Below, piece after piece: positions 1 to 6,054 of a DNA stretch of 7,293 bases (its first letter is position 1; each line of letters starts with the position of its first letter). Below the pieces are notes generated by a model, which saw nothing but the letters and a program-made list of their open reading frames with translations, was not told the DNA's origin and did not search any database. The stretch lies in NCBI GenBank assembly GCA_902461985.1, contig CABQAB010000103.1:1-7293 (forward strand), given 5' to 3'. Origin of the DNA: an uncultured Bacteroidales bacterium. Its GTDB lineage: Bacteria; Bacteroidota; Bacteroidia; Bacteroidales; UBA932. A program made the translations under genes and the position numbers.

Positions 1-2936
1 ACATTGAAGATGTCATAGAAGAAGGCTCCCCGGAAGAACAGACTCAGATAAAGATTCTTGTAGCGGAAAGTATGTGTCGTGGACATGGTGAATTTGGGAA
101 GGCCGTTGCCGACTATACGGCGGTCGTCCTCGCTTCCCTGGCCAGCCTTAATCACATTTCCGTTCTTGTCTTCAATCAGCCATTCTCCCTCGGAATCGAT
201 GCCGACGTATTTCCATAGATAGAAATTGCCTATGGACTGCCCTTTTTCTATGCGCTGCAGATTGTAGTTCGGATAAGGTGCCTCCGTAGGGCAAAGGCTG
301 TAGTAGTCCTGCCCGACATATTCCGAATTGCTGAAATCGACGAACTTGTTGGTGATTGTGGTTCCGACTATGTTGAAGTTGTATCCGAAATCACGGGTGT
401 CGACTGCATTGACGTTCAGGTCGAACTCGAAACCATAGTTTTTCATGGTCCCGACATTGACGAATGTCTCATCGAATAGATAAGGAGGAATAGGTACTTT
501 GTAATAGCCTAAGAGGTCCTCTGTGCGGCGGTTGAAATAGTTCAGCGACCCGGAGAAGCGGTTGTTGAACAAGGCGAAGTCGAGTCCCACGTTCCAGTTC
601 TTCGCCTTTTCCCATTTGAGGTTCGGATTCACATTGTTTGCCGGACCCCAAACCTGAAAGCTTTTTCCTCCGAAGTTGTAATAGCCGAAGCCCTTCATTG
701 CGGCCACTGACAGATAATCGTCAAATTCCTGGTTTCCCGTGACGCCGTAGTCAGCACGGATTTTAAGGTCATTCAGCCAGCTTCTTGCCCCCGCCATGAA
801 CGGTTCCTGGCTGATGCGCCAGCCCACTGACACGGCAGGGAAATTTCCCCACTTGTTGTTGGGACCGAATTTGGATGACCCTTCACGACGCAGAGACGCC
901 GTCATGAGATATTTCCCGTCATAATCGTAGCTGACACGGCCGAAGAATGAAATGAGCTTGTTGTCACCTTTGTAGCTGCTCATGCCCACTTCTCCCTCGT
1001 CTTTGGCAAATGCACCGGAACCGAGGTTGTTGTATTCAAGTGCATCATTGGGAAAATCCTTGTTTTCCGCGAAAAGTGTGCTGTATTTTGTGTATTGATA
1101 GGAGTATCCTAACATCAGCTTGATGTTGTTCCGTCTGAACCTTGCCCCGAAATTGGCAAGCCATTCCAGAATATACTGGCTGGTGTTGTTATATTCTCTG
1201 CTGGCTTCACCTTCACGGCCGCTGTTGATGGCGATGGTACTTGTTGAGGGTCTGAACCAGGATTTGTTGTTGCCTGTCTGGTGGTCTGCAAACGTCAGCT
1301 GGGTGTCGAGTGTGAAAGGACAGTCCTCGTCCGCCTTCCAGAGCAATGGCAGAAGGTTGAGTTTCGCGGTGGCGTCCATATCGATGAGTTTTGTCTCACC
1401 CTCGTCCTTTTCAAGTTTCTGGAGTTCAACAGGGTTCCAGGGGCAGACCTGTCCCTGGAAATTGTAGTAGAGCTGCGAATTTTCCGGGTCCATCAGGGGA
1501 GTGGTCGGATTGGCCTGCTTGGCGTTGGTGAACACAGACCAGTTGGCAAAATTCTGATAGATTATACGTGGGGCAATGTTGGCGGTGAAATTGAACAGAC
1601 CGCCTTTGGACTTGAACTCCGCAGATGCCCTGCCGCCGTATTCTTCACGGCTCGAACGTAAATCGACTCCGTTTGACTTGCGGTAGTCCGCACTGACTCT
1701 GAAATTGGCCCGCTGTGTTCCGCCTGAAGCAGTCAGGGCATGTTTGTGGGTGAAACCGGTCCGGCTGACTCCCTTGAACCAGTCGTAGTTGCCGCCGAGG
1801 TCAATGCCCGAGTCTCCCCATCCGAGACGTATGTTGCGGTAGTCGTCGGCGCTCATGAAGTCAAGTTCGTCTATGATGCTGTCCCAAGCCACGCTTCCGG
1901 CATAAGAAATATTGTAGGTTCCGTCACCCGCGCCCTTTTTCGTCGTCACGAGAATGACGCCGTTTGAACCTCTTGTTCCATAGATTGCTGAAGCCGCACC
2001 GTCCTTAAGTATGTCGAACGATGCTATGTCATTGGGATTCACATTGGTGAGGCTTCCACCGGGAACTCCGTCGATGACTACGAGCGGACCAAGTCCTGCC
2101 GAACGGGATGACACGCCGCGGATCTGAACGCTTGCGGTGTTGTTCGGGTCGCCAGCGGCTGTGTTCGTTATCGACACGCCGGGAACTTTGCCCTGGATGA
2201 GCATCGTGGGATCTGTGGAGCTGATGGTGTTGAAGTCTTTCTCGCTTACGTGGCTTATGGCGGAAGTGAGTTCTTTCTTGTCCATGGTGCCGTAACCGAT
2301 TACTACCACTTCATTGAGCAGCTGCGAGTCTTCAATCATGGTCAGGTCGAGCCTTCCAGCCCTGTCGGCTTTCTTCGTCTTCGAAATATATCCTATGTAG
2401 GAAAACAGCAGACTGCTTCCTTTCGGAACTTCTATTTCGTAATTGCCGTCGGTGTCGGTCATTGCTCCGCCGGACTGGCCTTCGACTGTGACGGAAGCGC
2501 CGATCAGCGGCTCGCCACGCCTGTCGGTAATAGTGCCGGTTATTCTGATTTTACCAGCTTGAGAAGCCTGCTGATTTGTCACAGGGGTCCTGGCGGATGA
2601 CTTTTTGTTGAGGATAATCTGCTTTTTGTCAATGGTATAGCTTATATCATGCGACGCGAACAGTTTGTCAAGGGCCGTTGTCAATTCCACATTCTTGACT
2701 TTGAGTGTCACAGCTGCGTTGACATTTATGGTTTCCTTGCTGTAGATGAATTTGTACTTTGTCTGCTGTTCTATGGATTTCAGAACGTTAGCCAATGTTG
2801 TTCCACTGGCGTCTATGGACACTTTAGTGTCGGATGCATAAGCAGCGGACACCCCATAACCGAGCATCAGCAGAATGAGCAGAGCCCTGAGCGTCAGATG
2901 CCGGAGGCTGCACAGAGGTAAGTTTGGTTTTCCCAT
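1..2936 (-). CDS. SusC/RagA-family TonB-dependent outer membrane receptor with STN signalling domain (3' end beyond window)
   Basis: Outer-membrane TonB-dependent transporter, expected to import an oligosaccharide with a SusD-like lipoprotein. The frame is open from an ATG at 2936 to the left edge, giving 978 codons without a stop. Family members with this layout are usually about 1,100 residues, so roughly the last 100-150 are missing. Visible order: signal peptide about 1-34 (hydrophobic LLILLMLGYG, then AYA before SD); STN domain about 36-110; carboxypeptidase-regulatory-like domain about 129-205 (ITGTITDRRGEPLIGASV, then DTDGNYEI); LNEVVVIGYG at the plug entry about 207-216; plug to about 335 with VQIRGVSS, PLVVIDGVPGG and the SusC signature DILKDGAASAIYGTRGSNG; then beta-barrel sequence. 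An in-frame TAA lies just upstream of the ATG and no other start falls between, which fixes the start. The STN domain marks it as a signal-transducing receptor, matching the divergent sigma/anti-sigma pair. The ligand is unknown. The family call is very secure. Confidence 0.97.
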   Translation of the reverse strand, partial: MGKPNLPLCSLRHLTLRALLILLMLGYGVSAAYASDTKVSIDASGTTLANVLKSIEQQTKYKFIYSKETINVNAAVTLKVKNVELTTALDKLFASHDISYTIDKKQIILNKKSSARTPVTNQQASQAGKIRITGTITDRRGEPLIGASVTVEGQSGGAMTDTDGNYEIEVPKGSSLLFSYIGYISKTKKADRAGRLDLTMIEDSQLLNEVVVIGYGTMDKKELTSAISHVSEKDFNTISSTDPTMLIQGKVPGVSITNTAAGDPNNTASVQIRGVSSRSAGLGPLVVIDGVPGGSLTNVNPNDIASFDILKDGAASAIYGTRGSNGVILVTTKKGAGDGTYNISYAGSVAWDSIIDELDFMSADDYRNIRLGWGDSGIDLGGNYDWFKGVSRTGFTHKHALTASGGTQRANFRVSADYRKSNGVDLRSSREEYGGRASAEFKSKGGLFNFTANIAPRIIYQNFANWSVFTNAKQANPTTPLMDPENSQLYYNFQGQVCPWNPVELQKLEKDEGETKLIDMDATAKLNLLPLLWKADEDCPFTLDTQLTFADHQTGNNKSWFRPSTSTIAINSGREGEASREYNNTSQYILEWLANFGARFRRNNIKLMLGYSYQYTKYSTLFAENKDFPNDALEYNNLGSGAFAKDEGEVGMSSYKGDNKLISFFGRVSYDYDGKYLMTASLRREGSSKFGPNNKWGNFPAVSVGWRISQEPFMAGARSWLNDLKIRADYGVTGNQEFDDYLSVAAMKGFGYYNFGGKSFQVWGPANNVNPNLKWEKAKNWNVGLDFALFNNRFSGSLNYFNRRTEDLLGYYKVPIPPYLFDETFVNVGTMKNYGFEFDLNVNAVDTRDFGYNFNIVGTTITNKFVDFSNSEYVGQDYYSLCPTEAPYPNYNLQRIEKGQSIGNFYLWKYVGIDSEGEWLIEDKNGNVIKAGQGSEDDRRIVGNGLPKFTMSTTHTFRYKNLYLSLFFRGAFFYDIFN

Positions 2937-3040
2937 TATCAGAAAAAAAGATTAGTGTTATTTATGTGAGTAATATTCAAAAAACAAGCTGCCTCACTAA
3001 TAAATATCTTTTTGGTCCATATTCCTTTTCTCATCAGTCA

Positions 3041-3055
3041 TTTGCCACCGGCAAA
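3041..3055. repeat. Perfect inverted repeat TTTGCC-ACC-GGCAAA, possible operator
   Basis: Two perfect 6-bp arms (3041-3046 and 3050-3055) surround a 3-bp centre. It is about 105 bp upstream of the receptor start and 234 bp upstream of the sigma-factor start. The repeat is directly visible; its G+C content stands out from the AT-rich surroundings. A compact palindrome of this kind could be a binding site for a dimeric regulator, but no regulator of a matching class is encoded in the window. There is no adjoining T run on either strand suited to a terminator. Confidence 0.45.
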
Positions 3056-3134
3056 CTCTTTCTTCCAAAAGAAATCTATCCTCAAAAATCTTATTCTTAT
3101 TGATGCACTTTATTTTTTTTCATATTACTAAATC

Positions 3135-3199
3135 TGTGGTTTTTATGTCTTATTCCACATCATTTCGTATAAAGAACAACTGATGCTCAAAAAACCACA
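3135..3199. repeat. 10-bp inverted repeat with 45-bp spacer in the control region
   Basis: TGTGGTTTTT at 3135-3144 is the exact reverse complement of AAAAACCACA at 3190-3199. A further CCACATC at 3155-3161 repeats the one at 3195-3201, so the TGTGG half-site could pair with either. The arms include A/T runs, which makes a chance match more likely than the length suggests. A role as paired regulator sites or as a structured leader is possible but not shown. Confidence 0.3.
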
Positions 3200-3246
3200 T
3201 CGAAAAAACACGAATTCTTTCAAAAGTGCAATATTTGTCCAATTGG

Positions 3247-3278
3247 CTTGTGGCATAGCACGATAATATATAACTTCG
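3247..3278 (+). promoter_or_regulatory. Candidate Bacteroides-type promoter for the sigma/anti-sigma operon
   Basis: CTTG at 3247-3250 followed after 20 bp by TAACTTCG at 3271-3278 resembles the Bacteroides housekeeping promoter (TTTG, 19-21 bp, TAnnTTTG), with one mismatch in each element. If used, transcription would begin only a few bases before the ATG at 3289, giving an almost leaderless message. That is unusual, so the promoter call is tentative. Confidence 0.25.
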
Positions 3279-3288
3279 CTCCAGAATC

Positions 3289-3888
3289 ATGCCCATGGAA
3301 AAAATAAAAATCGACAATGAAACGCTTCTGCTGGCCGCTTTGAAGATGGACAGCCATGAGGCTTTTGTGCAGATTTTCCGGCGGTATTATCCTGATCTCG
3401 TCTTTTTTGTATCCAGATTCATTCCTGACATGGAAACCTGTGAGGACATCGTCCAGGAAGCATTCATCAAGATATGGGCAAACAGAAAGTTCCTTGAAAT
3501 AAGGACTTCGCTGAAGACCTATCTGGTCTCTCTGGTCCAGAATCTCGCTCTCAATGAAATCAAGCACCGCAAAGTCAAGACTCTCTACCGGAACATGTAC
3601 CATGAAATGATTATGTCATTGCCGGCAGACGAGCATATACTTTACACGGAGTTGAATGATGCAGTCGAAAATCTGTTCTCACAACTCGATCCTGAAGTCC
3701 TTGAGACATATATGCTGTCGAGATCGCACCATCTGAAATATACTGAAATCGCAAAAAAACTGAATATATCAGTCAGGACCGTAGAGGCGCGGATCAGCAA
3801 GACCATAAGATTTTTGCAAACCAATCTGAAAGACTACAAATTCGCTATATTTTTGACTGTAGTATTCCAATACCTATTTATGAAATAA
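3289..3888 (+). CDS. ECF sigma factor, sigma-70 family (Bacteroides expansion type, FecI-like)
   Basis: Alternative sigma factor that directs RNA polymerase to a few promoters when released by its anti-sigma partner. The 199-residue length is normal for ECF sigmas with regions 2 and 4 only. Region 2 spans about 22-98, with FRRYYPDLVFFVSRFI and the core-binding helix CEDIVQEAFIKIW. Region 4 spans about 133-180, with YTEIAKKLNISVRTVEARIS as the helix-turn-helix that reads the -35 element. The C-terminus (184-199) is unusually hydrophobic: KFAIFLTVVFQYLFMK. An in-frame TAA at 3271-3273 limits the start to ATG 3289 or the ATG two codons later at 3295; neither has a clear Shine-Dalgarno sequence, and I kept the first. 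It lies 4 bp before fecR and opposite the STN-type receptor, the usual arrangement for a FecI/FecR-like relay. The family is certain; the target promoter is inferred to be the receptor's. Confidence 0.95.
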   Translation: MPMEKIKIDNETLLLAALKMDSHEAFVQIFRRYYPDLVFFVSRFIPDMETCEDIVQEAFIKIWANRKFLEIRTSLKTYLVSLVQNLALNEIKHRKVKTLYRNMYHEMIMSLPADEHILYTELNDAVENLFSQLDPEVLETYMLSRSHHLKYTEIAKKLNISVRTVEARISKTIRFLQTNLKDYKFAIFLTVVFQYLFMK

Positions 3889-3892
3889 AGAG

Positions 3893-4918
3893 ATGGATCA
3901 CAACGAGAACAATCAAACGGATATTCTGATAAGCCGTTATCTGTCAGGAAATGCTTCAGAGCAGGAGATTGAAGACCTGTTCCGCTGGATTCAGCTTGAC
4001 GGGGATAACAAAAAAAATTTTCAGCGTCAGCAGGATATATGGGCGTACCTGCATCCGGCAATAAACATCGGGGACATAGATACCGGGAGAGCAGAAAGGA
4101 AAGTTCTGGGCAAAAGCGGGATTCTGGCGGAGAGGCATCCTGTTTTCAGGAAACTGCTTGTTTTATGGTCACGCATTGCAGCTGTCATCGCACTTCCGCT
4201 GATTGCCCTGGCGGGATATCTCATGGCAGTCCACAGGGGAAGTCCGGTTCCCGATGACGTGACCATAGCTACGGAATTCGGCAGTTTGAGCCGCACACAT
4301 CTTCCTGACGGCACGATGGTCTGTCTGAACGCCAACAGTACTTTAACTTACAATCCCGCCATGAACAACGGCAAGGGCACGAGAAGCGTTTCGCTGCAGG
4401 GGGAAGCCTACTTTGAAGTAAAGGCTGATGCGGAACACCCGTTTGAAGTGAGCACACCGTACATGACAGTTACAGCCACCGGTACGGAATTCAATGTCAA
4501 TGCCTATGATTCCTCCGCCTCGGTGACGCTGATCAAAGGCAGGGTGGACGTGGGCGTGGAAAACCAGTCAATGACGCTCAATCCCAGTGAGCATTTGTCG
4601 CTGACGGACGGAAGAGCTGTCATAAACGGCCATATAGACACAGAAAAATACTGCTGCTGGAAAGACGGCATGCTTATTTTTGAGGATGAACCTCTCTTCA
4701 ATATCTGCAACAGGCTTCAGCAGATGTATGACGTGGAGTTCGACGTCGCTCCGGAACTTGCAAACCTGACCTTCCGCATGATGCTGAACGGAGAGAACAT
4801 CAGTGAAATCATGCGTTTTCTGGAACTTGCCGCGCCTGTCAGATGCGAACTGGAAGAGCGGAAGCCGGCAGGGGAGACGGCATCCTCCAGACCTAAGGTC
4901 CGCATTACTCCTTTGTAG
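3893..4918 (+). CDS. FecR-type anti-sigma factor, single-pass inner membrane protein
   Basis: Membrane regulator that holds the preceding sigma factor inactive and receives a signal from the receptor in the periplasm. It has 341 residues, typical of the Bacteroidota FecR family. The N-terminal cytoplasmic part (about 1-85) carries ISRYLSGNASEQEIEDLFRW, the sigma-binding region. One membrane helix lies at about 88-112 (AAVIALPLIALAGYLMAV). The periplasmic FecR domain spans about 125-225, with LPDGTMVCLNANSTLTY, GEAYFEVKAD, PFEVSTPYMTVTATGTEFNV and LIKGRVDV. A C-terminal domain (about 255-325, DUF4974-like) begins WKDGMLIFEDEPLFNIC. The start follows an AAAGAG stretch and sits 4 bp after the sigma-factor stop, so the pair is almost certainly co-transcribed and possibly translationally coupled. 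The periplasmic part has several cysteines, including adjacent C254-C255. The partner receptor is inferred from position. Confidence 0.95.
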   Translation: MDHNENNQTDILISRYLSGNASEQEIEDLFRWIQLDGDNKKNFQRQQDIWAYLHPAINIGDIDTGRAERKVLGKSGILAERHPVFRKLLVLWSRIAAVIALPLIALAGYLMAVHRGSPVPDDVTIATEFGSLSRTHLPDGTMVCLNANSTLTYNPAMNNGKGTRSVSLQGEAYFEVKADAEHPFEVSTPYMTVTATGTEFNVNAYDSSASVTLIKGRVDVGVENQSMTLNPSEHLSLTDGRAVINGHIDTEKYCCWKDGMLIFEDEPLFNICNRLQQMYDVEFDVAPELANLTFRMMLNGENISEIMRFLELAAPVRCELEERKPAGETASSRPKVRITPL

Positions 4919-4940
4919 AACCCTCTTACAAGTGAATATC

Positions 4941-5930
4941 ATGAAAAAAACATCAATCTTTGCATCCCGTCTGCTCATGACCGCTTTCGCGCTGTGTGCC
5001 GGTCTCGCTTCATGCGGCATAAAATCTTCCGGTTCCGGAAATCCCTGTATTCCCGGTCCGTATGCGGACCCGGAAGGGATTGTATATGACGGAACGCTTT
5101 TCATCTATCCTACGCGCAGCCTTCCGTTCAGGGAACAGACCTCGATGGACTGCTTTTCGACAACAGACCTGAAACACTGGACCAGATATGAGAATATAAT
5201 AGACACGGCTGAGGTCAAATGGGCATGGGGTGCGATGTGGGCCCCGTCGGTACTCAGGAAGGACGGAAAGTATTATCTTTTCTTCGGTGCAAACGATGTT
5301 CATGAGGGGGAAACCGGCGGTATCGGTGTGGCGGTCAGCGACAGGCCGGAGGGACCGTTCAGGGACCTGCTGGGGCGTCCGCTCGTAAATGAAATCGTCA
5401 ATGGCGCCCAGCCTATCGATCAATATGTCTTTACGGACAAAGACGGCAGCTGTTACATGTATTACGGCGGCTGGGGACATTGCAACGTGGTCAGACTGTC
5501 GGACGACTTCACGTCCCTTGTTCCTTTCCCGGATGGTACCCTCTACAAGGAAGTGACGCCGGAAGACTACACTGAAGGTCCGTTCATGCTCCTCAAGGAC
5601 GGGAAATACTATTTCATGTGGAGTGAAGGGGACTGGACAAAAGACAACTACAGGGTAGCCTATGCAATCTCCGAATCACCGTTCGGACCGTTCAGCAGGA
5701 TTGGCACCATACTGGAATCCGACCCGGCTGTAGGAACGGGCGCGGGACACCATTCCGTTGTCCAGTCTTCCAAAACCGGCAAGTATTACATAGTCTACCA
5801 CAGACACCCTCTTGGAGCTGTTGACGGCAACGACCGCGTCACGTGCATTGACGAACTGCACTTCGACTCCAATGGGAAGATACTTCCTGTGAAAATGACT
5901 TTTTCCGGCCCGGCGGCAGCAACATTCTGA
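4941..5930 (+). CDS. Glycoside hydrolase family 43 lipoprotein
   Basis: Secreted enzyme predicted to cleave arabinose-, xylose- or galactose-type glycosidic bonds by inversion, as known for GH43. It has 329 residues. Residues 1-24 form a lipoprotein signal peptide with lipobox LASC (acylated C25). No acidic residues follow the cysteine (GIKSSGSG), so the acidic surface-export signal of Bacteroidota is absent and a periplasmic location is plausible. The rest is a single five-bladed propeller domain with no visible carbohydrate-binding module. Likely catalytic residues: base D43 in YADPEGI, pKa-tuning D160 in QPIDQYVF, and acid E212 in YTEGPF; the conserved WAPSV (100-104) and GHHSVV (269-274) also fit. 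The ATG at 4941 was preferred over an in-frame ATG at 4803 because the longer version buries the signal peptide and overlaps fecR. It starts 22 bp after fecR with no obvious promoter, suggesting the same operon. The subfamily and substrate cannot be decided by eye. Confidence 0.93.
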   Translation: MKKTSIFASRLLMTAFALCAGLASCGIKSSGSGNPCIPGPYADPEGIVYDGTLFIYPTRSLPFREQTSMDCFSTTDLKHWTRYENIIDTAEVKWAWGAMWAPSVLRKDGKYYLFFGANDVHEGETGGIGVAVSDRPEGPFRDLLGRPLVNEIVNGAQPIDQYVFTDKDGSCYMYYGGWGHCNVVRLSDDFTSLVPFPDGTLYKEVTPEDYTEGPFMLLKDGKYYFMWSEGDWTKDNYRVAYAISESPFGPFSRIGTILESDPAVGTGAGHHSVVQSSKTGKYYIVYHRHPLGAVDGNDRVTCIDELHFDSNGKILPVKMTFSGPAAATF

Positions 5931-6054
5931 ATCACCATCCGCGCTTGGGCTTCTTCTCGCTCCTTCCGGACATGGCTGTCTTCGGCAGAGCCGCGGGAGG
6001 CGGCGGTGCTACCGCAAGCATAAAAATCAAGCTGGTTCGACAAGAATAAGATCA
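5931..6054. other. Convergent intergenic region with GC-rich short inverted repeats
   Basis: These 124 bp lie between the stops of the GH43 gene and the aminopeptidase gene, which run toward each other, so transcripts should end here. A GC-rich core contains GCCGC/GCGGC around 5981-6000 and a perfect 5-bp hairpin GCGGT-GCT-ACCGC at 6003-6015. Neither stem is followed by a U-rich tract in the right direction, so I do not call an intrinsic terminator. Confidence 0.4.

Larger units (their letters stand above)
2937..3288. promoter_or_regulatory. Divergent AT-rich control region between receptor and sigma factor genes
   Basis: This 352-bp gene-free stretch separates the divergent receptor and sigma-factor starts, so promoters for both directions must lie here. 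It is much richer in A and T than the flanking genes, with T and A runs such as 3112-3120 and 2942-2948. It holds a perfect 6-bp inverted repeat at 3041-3055, a perfect 10-bp inverted repeat with arms 3135-3144 and 3190-3199, and a repeated CCACATC at 3155-3161 and 3195-3201. I found no convincing Bacteroides housekeeping promoter (TTTG, then TAnnTTTG) facing the receptor. That would fit transcription of the receptor by the adjacent ECF sigma factor, but missing a motif by eye is weak evidence. Confidence 0.75.

Noticed and set aside
1120..2921. Several plus-strand open frames of 75-126 codons opposite the receptor gene
   Set aside because: They are antisense to a fully conserved SusC reading frame, show no domain pattern, and overlap one another.
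2947..2981. Minus-strand TTTG followed by TAATCTTT as a housekeeping promoter for the receptor
   Set aside because: The spacing is 23 bp instead of 19-21, and the -7 element has two mismatches.
3230..3237. AATATTTG as a -7 promoter element for the sigma operon
   Set aside because: It matches TAnnTTTG except at one position, but no TTTG-like element lies 19-21 bp upstream.
3220..3603. Minus-strand open frame of 127 codons opposite the sigma factor
   Set aside because: It lies opposite region 2 of a clear ECF sigma factor and shows no recognisable family.
4803..4940. In-frame ATG 46 codons upstream of the chosen GH43 start
   Set aside because: The extension overlaps the fecR coding sequence, and it would place the clear lipoprotein signal peptide and lipobox deep inside the protein.
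4568..5480. Minus-strand open frames of 156 and 178 codons opposite fecR and GH43
   Set aside because: Both the plus-strand genes are strongly conserved families; the antisense products are rich in cysteine, arginine and proline with no coherent domain.
5932..6021. 29-codon minus-strand ORF ending KKPKRGW as a small gene
   Set aside because: It is low in complexity (proline/alanine-rich), has no ribosome binding site, and its length is expected by chance; mentioned only as part of the junction finding.
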